DNA of 64,000 nucleotides from CAVUFH01 sp963740835 (GTDB taxonomy: Bacteria > Actinomycetota > Acidimicrobiia > IMCC26256 > PALSA-610). Positions 44,462 to 53,570 of the stretch are shown in pieces; positions within the stretch are counted from its first letter, which is position 1; every line of letters begins with the position of its first letter. The DNA is taken from NCBI GenBank assembly GCA_963740835.1, contig CAVUFH010000001.1, positions 310,001-374,000 on the forward strand, given 5' to 3'. The position numbers were made by a program, and so were the translations under genes. The notes under the pieces are model-generated. The model ran no database searches and was not told the origin of the DNA. It worked only from the letters and a program-made list of their open reading frames with translations.

Positions 44462-45198
44462 CGGTCCTCCCTCGAGCTCACGAGGGTCCCGATGGGTTCG
44501 CCGACGAGGGCACGCATGATGTTTCCCGGCTCGGACACGTCGAAGACGATGATCGGCAGCTCGTTGTCCATGCAAAACGTGATCGCAGTCGAGTCCATCA
44601 CCTGGAGACCGCGGGACAGCACCTCGAAGTGGCTCAGGCGGTCGAGCTTGATCGCGTCCGGGTCGAGGCGGGGATCTGCGCTGTAGACGCCGTCGACCCC
44701 GGAATGGGTGCCCTTGAGCAGGGCTTCCGCGCCGATCTCGGCCGCGCGAAGGGCGGCGGTGGTGTCGGTGGTGAAGTAGGGGTTCCCGGTGCCGCCCGCG
44801 AAGATCACGAGCCGGCCCTTCTCGAGGTGCCGGATCGCCCGCAGCGGGATGTACGGCTCCGCGACCTGCGCCATGCTGATCGCGGTCTGCACGCGGGTGG
44901 GCTGGCCCAGCCCCTCGAGTGCATCCTGCAAAGCCAGCCCGTTGATCACGGTGGCGAGCATGCCCATGTAGTCGGCGCGGGCCCGGTCCATGCCGCGCGT
45001 GGCGCCGGTCATACCGCGGAAGATGTTGCCACCGCCGACCACGATCGCGATCTCGACGCCGAGGTCACGGCGCGCCTCCGTGACCTCCTGCGCGATGCGC
45101 ATCACGATCTCGGCATCGATGCCGTAACCGATGCGTTTGTCGGCGAACGCCTCGCCCGAAAGCTTGAGCACCACTCGGCGGTACCGGCTTGCGGGCAT
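44458..45198 (-). CDS. pyrH: Uridylate kinase
   Basis: 246 residues: RYRRVVLKLSGEAFADKRIG, IAIVVGGGNIFRGMTGATRG, RARADYMGMLATVINGLALQ, LVIFAGGTGNPYFTTDTTAA and AKGTHSGVDGVYSADPRLDP-like motifs of the bacterial amino-acid-kinase-fold UMP kinase. It converts UMP to UDP. Conserved placement between tsf and frr. Confidence 0.97.
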   Translation of the reverse strand: MPASRYRRVVLKLSGEAFADKRIGYGIDAEIVMRIAQEVTEARRDLGVEIAIVVGGGNIFRGMTGATRGMDRARADYMGMLATVINGLALQDALEGLGQPTRVQTAISMAQVAEPYIPLRAIRHLEKGRLVIFAGGTGNPYFTTDTTAALRAAEIGAEALLKGTHSGVDGVYSADPRLDPDAIKLDRLSHFEVLSRGLQVMDSTAITFCMDNELPIIVFDVSEPGNIMRALVGEPIGTLVSSREDR

Positions 45199-45234
45199 CA
45201 GCGGCTCCTGATCGTGGGTGCTGGAAACAGCGCC

Positions 45235-46080
45235 TTACTCCTCGCCGATCTTGACGCGCGCGAAGCGGCGGACACTCGCGTCGCCGCCGAGCCCTTCGAC
45301 GAGCGCCTTGATCGTCGTCTTCTGATCCTTGACGAATGGCTGCTCGAGCAGCGCGACCGTCTTGAAGAAGCCGTTGAGCTTCCCGTCGACGATCTTGCCG
45401 AGCGCCTGCTCCGGCTTGCCCTCTTCGCGGGTCTGCGCCTCGAGAACGGCCCGCTCGCGCGTCACCGTGTCGGCGGGCACATCGTCGCGTGACACGTAGC
45501 GGGGTGCGGCGCTCGCGATGTGCAATGCGATGTCGTGCGCGACCTCGCGGGCCTGCGCGTTCGCCGGGTCCACACCGGCGAGCTCGACGAGGACGCCGAC
45601 CGTGCCGCGCTCGTTCTGCACGTGCTTGTAGCCGTCCAGGAGGCCGTCGCTCGTCTCGTAGCGCACGATCCGACCGAGCTGGATCTTCTCGCCGAGTGTG
45701 CCGGACATGCCCTTCACGAAGTCATCGACGGTCGCACCCTCGTAGGTCTGGTTCGCGATGTCGTCGTCGCCTTCGTCGAGGACGAGGCGGGTGAGCCCGG
45801 TGACGGCGCGCTTGAACACGTCGCCCTTGGCGACGAAGTCGGTCTCGCAGTTGAGCTCGACGAGCGCGGCGCGGTTGCCGTCGACGACGACCTCGATCGC
45901 GCCTTCGTTCGCGTCCCGGCCCTCGCGCTTCGACGCGCCGGCGAGGCCCTTCTGGCGGAGCCAGTCCTTGGCTTCGTCCATGTCGCCGCCGGTCTCCTCG
46001 AGCGCGCGCTTGCAGTCCATCATCCCGGCGCCGGTGGTCTTGCGCAGCGCCGCAACGTCTTTTGCGGATATATCAGCCAT
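45235..46080 (-). CDS. tsf: Elongation factor Ts
   Basis: 281 residues: MADISAKDVAALRKTTGAGM, MDCKRALEETGGDMDEAKDW, LRQKGLAGA and the signature AALVELNCETDFVAKGDVFK. The C-terminal domain has EQPFVKDQKTTIKALVEGLG. It regenerates EF-Tu-GTP. It starts 9 bp downstream of the rpsB stop, so the two are cotranscribed. Confidence 0.97.
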   Translation of the reverse strand: MADISAKDVAALRKTTGAGMMDCKRALEETGGDMDEAKDWLRQKGLAGASKREGRDANEGAIEVVVDGNRAALVELNCETDFVAKGDVFKRAVTGLTRLVLDEGDDDIANQTYEGATVDDFVKGMSGTLGEKIQLGRIVRYETSDGLLDGYKHVQNERGTVGVLVELAGVDPANAQAREVAHDIALHIASAAPRYVSRDDVPADTVTRERAVLEAQTREEGKPEQALGKIVDGKLNGFFKTVALLEQPFVKDQKTTIKALVEGLGGDASVRRFARVKIGEE

Positions 46081-46089
46081 GTTCCTTGT

Positions 46090-47097
46090 TCACCCTGTGG
46101 CTTCGGTCGTGCTGTCGGGAGCGGCCGGCGGTTCCGTCGCAGGCTCGCTCGTGGGTTCGGTCGCAGCTGCGGTCGCGTCGCCGTTCGCCGATTCGGCGGC
46201 CTCCGGCGCTTCGGCCGCGGCGGTCTTCGCCTGCTGTGCGCGCGCTTCGATCTCGCGCTGCTTCGCCGCGGCTGCGGCTCGGGCCTGCGCCTGTTGCTCC
46301 TGGTGCGCGGCTTCCGCTTCGGGCGAGCGCTGCGGACGGGCCGGTGCCGCGGCCGCGGCCGCGGCTGGTGCGACGTCCTCGGCACGGGTGCCGGGGCGCG
46401 CGTTGCGCCGCTGCTGGATGTGCTTGCCCTCGATCACCGCATCCGCGATGACCCGGCTCATCAACTGGGCGGCGCGGATCGCGTCGTCGTTGCCCGGGAT
46501 GACGTAATCGATGATGTCGGGGTCGCAGTTCGTGTCGACGACCGCGACGACCGGGATCTTCAGCCGGTTCGCCTCGGTGACCGCGATGTGTTCCTTCTTG
46601 GTGTCGATAACGAACACGACTGCCGGCAGCTTTTCGAGGTTCTTGATGCCACCCAGGTTGCGGTCGAGCTTCGCGAGGTCGCGGCGAACCTTGAGACCTT
46701 CCTTCTTGGGCATCTGGTCGATCTCGCCGGAGTCGACCACCCGCTGCAGTTCGCGCAGCTTCGACACGCGTGCATGGACCGTTTGGAAGTTCGTGAGCAT
46801 GCCGCCGAGCCACCGGAAGTTGATGTACGGCTGGCCCGAACGCTCGGCCTGCTTCTCGACCGGCTCCTGCGCCTGCTTCTTGGTCCCGACGAAGAGCACC
46901 GTGCCGCCATCGGCGACCGTGTCGCGGACGAATCGGTAGGCCGTGTCGATGCGGTCCAGCGTCTGGTGCAGGTCGACGATGTAGATCCCGTTGCGCTCGC
47001 CGAAGATGAAACGCCGCATCTTCGGGTTCCAGCGTCGGGTCTGATGGCCGAAGTGGACTCCGGCCTCCAGAAGTTGCTTCATGGTCACGACGGCCAC
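46090..47097 (-). CDS. rpsB: 30S ribosomal protein S2 with Ala/Glu-rich C-terminal tail
   Basis: I take the GTG at 47097 as the start (MAVVTMKQLLEAGVHFGHQT), the usual actinobacterial N-terminus; the frame upstream is open but non-homologous. The S2 core ends near IADAVIEGKHIQQR (about residue 240). It is followed by about 95 low-complexity residues dominated by Ala, Glu, Pro and Thr. RRWNPKMRRFIFGERNGIYI, FRWLGGMLTNFQTV and VVAVVDTNCDPDIIDYVIPG are conserved core motifs. The tail is longer than in most relatives. Confidence 0.96.
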   Translation of the reverse strand: MAVVTMKQLLEAGVHFGHQTRRWNPKMRRFIFGERNGIYIVDLHQTLDRIDTAYRFVRDTVADGGTVLFVGTKKQAQEPVEKQAERSGQPYINFRWLGGMLTNFQTVHARVSKLRELQRVVDSGEIDQMPKKEGLKVRRDLAKLDRNLGGIKNLEKLPAVVFVIDTKKEHIAVTEANRLKIPVVAVVDTNCDPDIIDYVIPGNDDAIRAAQLMSRVIADAVIEGKHIQQRRNARPGTRAEDVAPAAAAAAAPARPQRSPEAEAAHQEQQAQARAAAAAKQREIEARAQQAKTAAAEAPEAAESANGDATAAATEPTSEPATEPPAAPDSTTEATG

Positions 47098-47171
47098 GGC
47101 CGCGCCTCCCTTGGTTCTGCTTCCGCCCGCGCGAGCGCCGATCCGTTTGTACGGTCGACGCCACCTCGGGG

Positions 47172-48434
47172 TTACGGGCGTGCATCGTTCCGGGTCGATT
47201 GCCCGGGTTCGACGGAGCATTGTAGCGGCCGGACCGTTCCCCCCTCCGAGGGCTTTCGGCGTGAGGACGGCTCGGGAACGAGGCCGTCGAGCCGTTCGCC
47301 GCCGAGGCCGCGACGCAGTGTGACCACGAGCGTGCCGGCCGGGTCGGCCACCACCCCGATCGCGCCACCCGCCTCGTCGACCGGGCCGGCCCGGTGCCCG
47401 TCGGTCAGCCGGAGCGCGTGGATGCGGCCGCCCCAGTCGACGATGCGCACCACGCCGGCCGCGGCGGCCGGCTTCGCGTCCAGGATCGGGGCGTCGAGCT
47501 CGGCCTGCCACCGGCGCGCGCCGGTCGCCACGTCGACCGCCGTGACGTGGCCGGACCGGTCGGTGATCACGGCGAGGCCCCGGGCGACGAGCGGGATGTT
47601 CGCCGGGTCGAACGCAGCTCTTGTCGGGACGAACGCGCGGGTGCTCCCGGCGGCCGCGTCGATCAGCGCGACCTCGTGGGTGCTGCCCGAGCCGACGACG
47701 AAGACGGCGTCGCCGGCCGCGGCGACCGCCGACGCCGGGGCCGCACCGCCCAGGTCGAGCCCGCACCGGGCCTCCCCGCCGGTGGCGAGATCCCAGCACG
47801 AGAACATCCAGTGGCCTCGGACCCGCAGCACGACGGTGACGACACCGGCAGTCGTCGCCGATGCCGGCGCCATGCCCACGTGCACATCCGGGTCGATGGC
47901 GACCGCGCCCCGGGGTGAGATGTCGATCGGCCCCGCGTCGAAGAAGGCTTCGACGTCGAGCGACCACTGCACCGCGCCGGTCGCCCGCTCGACGGCGACC
48001 ACGCGGCCGCGCGCGCTCGCGCATATGACGCGGCCGGCCGCGGCACCAGCCGCGGCGACACGCCCGGGCCCGGCGTCCACCCGCCAGCGTTCGGACCCCG
48101 ACGCGCGGTCGAGCCCGACGCACGCCGCGCCGGCGGGGGCCGTGACCGGGATGACGACGAGGTCGCCGTCGATGACCGGCCAGTCGAGCCCCGCCCCGCT
48201 CACCTCGGTGCGCCACGTGTCGCGGCCGGCGCGGTCGAATGCGAGCACGAGACCGCCGTTCGTCGTCACGACGACGCCATCGCTATCGGCAGCCGCGGCA
48301 CTGGGCCCGTCGTCGAGATGCACCGACCATCGGTGCTCACCTGCGCGCGGTGCGGACACACAGGCCGGTGTCGACGCGGTCGCGTGCGAGCATGCCGCCG
48401 CGCCGATCACGAGGAGCGCGAGCAGCTGCTTCAT
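47172..48434 (-). CDS. Secreted PQQ/WD-like beta-propeller protein, probable lipoprotein
   Basis: 420 residues from ATG 48434, overlapping the M23-lipase stop as ATGA. MKQLLALLVIGAAACSHATA is a signal peptide with a lipobox-like AAAC. Repeated blades of the pyrrolo-quinoline-quinone/BamB type follow (TWRTEVSGAGLDWPVIDGDL, SERWRVDAGPGRVAAAGAAA, GAVQWSLDVEAFFDAG, RRWQAELDAPILDAKPAAAA). It has no known enzymatic residues and is likely a surface-anchored binding or scaffold protein, cotranscribed with the hydrolase upstream. Confidence 0.72.
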   Translation of the reverse strand: MKQLLALLVIGAAACSHATASTPACVSAPRAGEHRWSVHLDDGPSAAAADSDGVVVTTNGGLVLAFDRAGRDTWRTEVSGAGLDWPVIDGDLVVIPVTAPAGAACVGLDRASGSERWRVDAGPGRVAAAGAAAGRVICASARGRVVAVERATGAVQWSLDVEAFFDAGPIDISPRGAVAIDPDVHVGMAPASATTAGVVTVVLRVRGHWMFSCWDLATGGEARCGLDLGGAAPASAVAAAGDAVFVVGSGSTHEVALIDAAAGSTRAFVPTRAAFDPANIPLVARGLAVITDRSGHVTAVDVATGARRWQAELDAPILDAKPAAAAGVVRIVDWGGRIHALRLTDGHRAGPVDEAGGAIGVVADPAGTLVVTLRRGLGGERLDGLVPEPSSRRKPSEGGTVRPLQCSVEPGQSTRNDARP

Positions 48435-50047
48435 CGGACGCGCCCAACGGACTCGGCGAGCGAGATGCCACGGGGCACGAGCGCGGATTCGACGAAGGCA
48501 CCGAAGCTCCGGCACGGCAAGGGTTGGGCCTCGAGCGCGGCGCGGGCCGCGCGCAACGCGTCGCGATCCCTCACGACGTTGGTGTGCGAATCGAAGAGGA
48601 AGCCGGTCTCGACGATCGTGCGTTGCATGGCGTCGTCCGACGTCGCGTGGTCGCCCGGCACCGTCGTATCGAAGACCGAGCCGATCGTCGTGAGGTCGAC
48701 GCCTTCGGGGAGCGGCGTCGCGTCGAGCCTGTGCATGAACTCGGAGTCCTCGGCGAGATCGCGTACGGCCGCGCTGTTCAGATCCGGAAGGCCGTCCACA
48801 CCGCGGTTGAGCAGCTCGAGCGCGGCGCGTCCGAACGGGCTGGCACGGACGTCACGGGCGAGCGTCGCCACCGGCGCACCTTCGAGCGGTGACGAGAACG
48901 TCACGACGGTGCCGAGGGGCGGAAACGAAGGATCGTCGGACCGGTAGAACAGCTTCAGGAACGCGAGCGTGACGACACCGCCCTGCGAGTGCGCGAGCAG
49001 ATCGACCTCGCGTCCCGGATCCCGGCGTTGCGCTTCGCGCAGCTGCTCGCCGAGCAGCCACGCGGACTCGAGGAGCGGAAAGTACGTGGCGTCCTTGTCG
49101 TACGCGGCGCCGTCGGGCGCGTAGGAGAAATACGAGACCTCGTCGGCGCGGTATCCGAGCGCGTCGACCGCGACGCCGACGGTGGTGCCGTCCGCCTTCG
49201 TGGCGCTGTCGATCCCGGCGACGACCATCACGTGGTGACCGGAACCCCCGCTGCCGTCGGCCGTGGGCGCCGACGGATCGCAGCGGCGCCGTTCGTCGAG
49301 AAAGGCGAGCACGCCCCGGCCGAGTGCGACGCCGGGCGTGGCGCCAAACGCCTGCGCCAGTCGCGCGGTGGCCAGATCGGTCGCCGCATCGGCTCCGTCC
49401 GCGACCGCACCGCCCCCGGTAGCGGCCGCGCGACCCAAGGCCGCGGCGCCGTCGCCCACACCGTCCACGAGCCCTTCGAGGAGGCCGTGCCGCTCCTGCG
49501 CAACCGTGCCGCCGAACGGCTCGGCGGTAGGCGCGAGGTGCACCACCTCCGTCAGGTCGACGGCGCCGAACAGGAGCATCGGGTCGATGTACTCATCGCC
49601 GCTGCGCAGGCCGAAGTGCACGACGCCGGTCGCGTGATTCGGACCCGACCCGCCCGTCGTGCCGAGGACCTGACCCGCGGCGACGTGCTCGTCACGATGG
49701 ACCGTGACCGTGGCGAGGAACGAGTACGAGGTACGGAAGCCGCCCGCGTGCGCGACGACGACGTGCAACGCACCTGCGACGGGCCCGGCGATCGTTACTT
49801 CGCCAGGACCCGCGGCGTGCACCGGTGTTCCCGGAGGGATGGCGAAGTCGACGCCGAGGTGGCCCGGTCCGTAGCGCCGGGCGGGTGGCGTGAAGGCGCG
49901 CGCGACCGCGCCGTCGACCGGGCGAACCCAGTCGCCGGGTCCCGGTGGGGCCGCGTAGGCGGGCACGGGAAACCCAACCGCGAACGCGAACGAAGACAGA
50001 ACGCACGTGCACAGGACGCACGAACACAACACTCGATGCAGGACCAC
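48431..50047 (-). CDS. Secreted fusion of a degenerate M23 (LytM) domain and an alpha/beta-hydrolase (lipase-like) domain
   Basis: 538 residues with a signal peptide (to about residue 32). The M23 domain has HLGVDFAIPPGTPVHAAGPG (H63-x3-D67 zinc ligands), but the HxH motif reads ATGVVHFGLR, with Val142 where the first, catalytic His is expected. From about residue 270 comes a hydrolase domain: HHVMVVAGID, nucleophile Ser354 in LLAHSQGGVVTLAF, and FSSPLEGAPVATL. In Streptomyces an M23 peptidase gene also sits between whiG and rpsB, so the locus is conserved but the fusion and the His loss are unusual. It probably binds peptidoglycan and hydrolyses an ester. Confidence 0.8.
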   Translation of the reverse strand: MVLHRVLCSCVLCTCVLSSFAFAVGFPVPAYAAPPGPGDWVRPVDGAVARAFTPPARRYGPGHLGVDFAIPPGTPVHAAGPGEVTIAGPVAGALHVVVAHAGGFRTSYSFLATVTVHRDEHVAAGQVLGTTGGSGPNHATGVVHFGLRSGDEYIDPMLLFGAVDLTEVVHLAPTAEPFGGTVAQERHGLLEGLVDGVGDGAAALGRAAATGGGAVADGADAATDLATARLAQAFGATPGVALGRGVLAFLDERRRCDPSAPTADGSGGSGHHVMVVAGIDSATKADGTTVGVAVDALGYRADEVSYFSYAPDGAAYDKDATYFPLLESAWLLGEQLREAQRRDPGREVDLLAHSQGGVVTLAFLKLFYRSDDPSFPPLGTVVTFSSPLEGAPVATLARDVRASPFGRAALELLNRGVDGLPDLNSAAVRDLAEDSEFMHRLDATPLPEGVDLTTIGSVFDTTVPGDHATSDDAMQRTIVETGFLFDSHTNVVRDRDALRAARAALEAQPLPCRSFGAFVESALVPRGISLAESVGRVR

Positions 50048-50181
50048 GCGAACTCCCCGAAGGCGCGACGAAGACGACTCGGGGAGTGCGGGGGGAAGAA
50101 GGTGACACGGTACCGGCCACGTGCGCCTTCGTCCACACCCGGCGCGGCTTCCTCTCTCTGACGATCAGGAAGCCGTGCGGG

Positions 50182-50971
50182 TCAAGTCACCAAGCCGCGC
50201 TCGGGCATTGGCTCCGAGAGACGGGAACGCAGTTGGAAGATCGCCTTGGTGTGGATCTGGCACACGCGGCTCTCGGTGACACCGAGCACGTTGCCGATCT
50301 CGGCGAGGGTCATGCCCTCGTAGTAGTAGAGCGTGAGGACGAGCCGTTCGCGGTCGGGCATGCGGTTGATCGCGTCGGCGAGGACCTGACGCATCTCTTC
50401 GGACTCGAACGCCTCGACCGGATCGTGACCACTGCCGGCGATCGTGTCGCCGACGGTCGCACCGTTGCCCCGCTCGGCTCCGACGGTGAGCAGCTCGTCG
50501 AGCGCGACGACACCGACGAAACTGATCTGGCCGAGCACTGTCGCGAGCTCGCTCTCGGACATGCCGAGCTCGGCTGCGACCTCGCGGTCGTCGGGGCTGC
50601 GCCGAAGCTCGTTCTCGAGCTTCGAGTACGCGCGTTCGATGGCACGCGCTTTGGCGCGGACGGAACGCGGTACCCAGTCGATCGAGCGAAGCTCGTCGAT
50701 GATCGCACCCTTGATGCGCGAGATCGCGTACGTCTCGAACTTGTACCCACGGCTCGGGTCGAACTTGTCGATCGCATCGATGAGCCCGAAGATCCCGTAG
50801 CTCACGAGGTCCGACTGCTCGATGTTCTGGGGAAGCCCGGCCGCGACGCGGCCGGCGACGAATTTCGACGAGCGGCGAGTAGTGGAGAATCAGGCGCTCA
50901 CGCGCGTCACGCGTGTTGCCGTCCTTGTACTCCTGCCAGAGTTCGGCGATTGTCGCCGGCGACTCGTCCAC
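50182..50971 (-). CDS. whiG: WhiG/FliA-type sigma factor (frameshifted)
   Basis: From GTG 50971 (MDESPATIAELWQEYKDGNT), RDARERLILHYSPLV is followed by a one-base indel near 50870. It continues FVAGRVAAGLPQNIEQSDLV, SYGIFGLIDAIDKFDPSRGY (region 2), RIKGAIIDELRSIDWVPRSV (2.4/3), then region 4 RLVLTLYYYEGMTLAEIGNV with VTESRVCQIHTKAIFQLR. These are the hallmarks of the SigF/FliA/WhiG group. In actinobacteria WhiG drives sporulation or motility-type programmes; here the target genes are unknown. Confidence 0.92.
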
Positions 50972-50988
50972 CGCGTGTTCCCCGCCTC

Positions 50989-51942
50989 TCAAGCCCGCGG
51001 ATGCGTCTGTTGATACACGCTTCTCAGTCGGTCGCGAGTCACGTGAGTGTAGACCTGCGTAGTCCCTACATCGGCGTGCCCGAGTAGCTCCTGGACCGCT
51101 CTCAAATCGGCACCGCCTTCGAGGAGATGAGTGGCAAACGCATGTCTGAGCGCATGCGGATGCAGGGTGCGGCCGTCAGGGAGCGGGAAGCGGTCCAGGA
51201 CGCGGCGGGCGTCACGCGGAGTGAGGCGGTGCCCTCGAGCGTTCACGAACAGTGCGTTCGTGGCGTCGTGCACGAGTGCTGAGCGGGCATCACGGAGGTA
51301 GTCCGAGACGGCATCGCATGCTGGATCGCCCAATGGCAGCCGGCGGATTTTCGATCCTTTCCCCAGCACGGTGACCGCGCGGTGGCGGAGGTCGACGTCG
51401 CCGACGTCGAGCCCGCAGCACTCGCTGACGCGGAGCCCGGCGCCGTAGAGCAACTCGAGCACCGCGAGATCCCGGCGCGCTCGTGCGACCACAGTCGCAT
51501 CACCGCGGCCGGCGGCATCGACGCGTGCCGGCTGCTCGGCCCGCGCGGTGGCGTCCTCGAGCAGAGCCTCCGCGTCGGCCGCGCGCGGAACGCGCGGCAA
51601 CGTCTTGCGACCCTTGGGTGTGCGCAGCTCGACCGCGACGTCGCGCGTGAGCACATCGTTGCGGCGCAGATAGCGGACGTACGCGCGCACCGCCGCGGCC
51701 TTGCGGGCGGTGGTCGGGCGGGCAAACCCACGTGACTGGAGGAAGGCGAGGTAGCGACGCAGCGTGCGATGGTCGAGGTCGGACGGGTTCGGGCATCCCC
51801 CGCGATCGCACCAGGCCGCGAACTCGGTGACGTCGTGCGCGTACGCGCGTTTCGTGTGCTCGCTCCGCCCGGCCAACGTGCCGACGAACCCGTCGACAAG
51901 ATCTCGAGACACGAGTTCAGTCGTCGGTGCGTCGTCGTCCAC
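50989..51942 (-). CDS. xerC: Tyrosine recombinase of the XerC/XerD family
   Basis: I chose GTG 51942 (MDDDAPTTELVSRDLVDGFV) because longer starts overlap the divergent comM gene. Core-binding domain: GRSEHTKRAYAHDVTEFAAW. Catalytic residues: Arg in YGAGLRVSECCGL, Lys in LGKGSKIRRLPL, HxxR in HPHALRHAFATHLLEGG, His in LGHADVGTTQ and the nucleophile Tyr in QVYTHVTRDRLR. It resolves chromosome dimers at dif or integrates elements. Location between comM/dprA and whiG is the standard actinobacterial place for the chromosomal Xer. Confidence 0.9.
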   Translation of the reverse strand: MDDDAPTTELVSRDLVDGFVGTLAGRSEHTKRAYAHDVTEFAAWCDRGGCPNPSDLDHRTLRRYLAFLQSRGFARPTTARKAAAVRAYVRYLRRNDVLTRDVAVELRTPKGRKTLPRVPRAADAEALLEDATARAEQPARVDAAGRGDATVVARARRDLAVLELLYGAGLRVSECCGLDVGDVDLRHRAVTVLGKGSKIRRLPLGDPACDAVSDYLRDARSALVHDATNALFVNARGHRLTPRDARRVLDRFPLPDGRTLHPHALRHAFATHLLEGGADLRAVQELLGHADVGTTQVYTHVTRDRLRSVYQQTHPRA

Positions 51943-52069
51943 GCGGAGACCGTAGTTGTCACACCGGTTCGTTACGGTGATTCCACCGTCGAGGGCCACG
52001 GTCACCGCCTTCCGAAGATCCCAGATGTCAGTCAGTTCGATGTCGGTTTGAATTCGGAAGGGAGCTCGT
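51943..52069. promoter_or_regulatory. Divergent promoter region xerC / comM
   Basis: About 127 bp separate the chosen xerC start from the comM GTG at 52070. A good ribosome-binding site GGAAGGGAG (about 52055-52063) precedes comM. The region contains a mild AT-rich patch (GTTACGGTGATTCC, about 51970-51983), but no promoter can be fixed with confidence. Confidence 0.4.
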
Positions 52070-53570
52070 GTGCTCGCGTTCGTTCGCAGCGCCACCTTGA
52101 TCGGTGTCGATGGTCAAGTGGTCACGGTCGAGGTCCACGTGTCGCGTGGGCTGCCCGGCTACACGATCGTCGGCCTGCCCGACGCGGCCGGTCGCGAATC
52201 GCGCGAGCGCGTCCGCGCCGCGCTCCTTTCGTCGCAGCTCGAGTGGCCGATGAAGCGCGTGACGGTCAACCTCGCGCCGGCCGACGTGCGCAAGACCGGA
52301 TCCGGGTTGGAGCTCGCGGTCGCGATCGCGCTCACGGGAGCGGACGAACGGCTTCCGGCCGGAGTCCTCGACGAGTTCGGCGTGCTCGGCGAGCTCGGCC
52401 TCGACGGTCGCGTTCGCCCGGTGAGCGGCGCCCTTGCTCTCGTCGACGCGCTGGCACGCGGCGGGTGTCGCGCGCGTCGTCGTGCCGGAAGCGAACGCAC
52501 TGGAAGCCGCGCTCGTCCCCGGCATCGAGGTGCGCGTCGCGCGCTCGCTCGGTGAGCTCCACGCGTGCTTGAAGGGCGAGGTGCCGTGGCCGGATCCCCC
52601 GAACCCGCGCGATCCCGACGAGCACGCGCCGGATGATGAGGTCCTCGACCTCGAGGAGGTGCGCGGCCTGCCGCACGCGACCGACGCGTTGGCGATCGCC
52701 GCGGCCGGTGCGCATCACATCTTGTTCGTCGGTCCGCCCGGCGTCGGGAAGACGATGCTCGCGCGGCGACTCCCGACGATCATGCCGCCCCTTTCGCGCG
52801 CGGAGGCGCTCGAAGCGACCAAGGTGCACTCGGCGGCGGGCCTCACCTATCCGAGCGGGCTCTGTCCGGCGCGGCCGTTCCGCGCCCCGCACCACAGCGC
52901 GTCGGTGGCGGCCCTCGTGGGCGGCGGGAGCGGGCGGGCCCGGCCGGGCGAGATCACGCTCGCGCACCGCGGCGCACTGTTCTTGGACGAGCTGGCCGAG
53001 TTCCCACCCGTTGTGCTCGATGCGCTGCGCCAGCCGCTCGAGGAACGCGTCGTGCGCATCAGCCGCGCGTCGGGCACGCTCGAGTTCCCGGCGAACTTCC
53101 TCTTGATCGCGTGCTGCAACCCGTGTCCCTGCGGGCGACCCGATGACGACTGCCGCTGTTCGGAAGTCCAGCGGGCGCGCTACTTTCGCCGGCTCTCGGC
53201 CCCGCTGCTCGATCGCTTCGATCTGCGCATGGAGGTGCTCCCCTCGGACCCGGACGCACCGGCGGGTCCGCCGTCGTCCGAGATCCGCGCCCGGGTGATC
53301 GCCGCGGTTGCACGGCAGGAGCACCGTCTCGAAGCGACGCCATGGCAACGCAACGGGCATGTTGCCGGCGGCGCGATCGAAACCCTGCTCCCCGTCGCGC
53401 CCGATGTCGCGGCGTTCTGGCGCGGCATCTGCCGGGGCCGGCGCCTGAGCGGCCGCGGCGCGGCCCGCGTCCGGCGGGTGGCCCGCACGATCGCCGATCT
53501 GAAGGACCACGCCGCCGTCACCGCCGCCGACGTCGAGCTCGCCGCTTCCCTCCGCGAGGACTTCCAGTGA
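52070..53570 (+). CDS. comM: ComM/YifB-family Mg-chelatase-like AAA+ ATPase (frameshifted)
   Basis: The N-terminal ChlI domain MLAFVRSATLIGVDGQVVTV, GLPGYTIVGLPDAAGRESRE and MKRVTVNLAPADVRKTGSGL is followed by a one-base shift near 52460. Then ARVVVPEANALEAALVPGIE and the AAA+ core: Walker A LFVGPPGVGKTMLARRLP, FRAPHHSASVAALVGGG, Walker B GALFLDELAEF, and a Cys-rich insert NPCPCGRPDDDCRC. The C-terminus is GRGAARVRRVARTIADLKDH. ComM is a helicase promoting branch migration in natural transformation. It overlaps dprA as GTGA. Confidence 0.93.

Noticed and set aside
45520..48693. A 1057-residue open frame on the plus strand
   Set aside because: It runs antisense to tsf, rpsB and the PQQ protein, has no domain signature and shows the amino-acid bias of antisense GC-rich codons.
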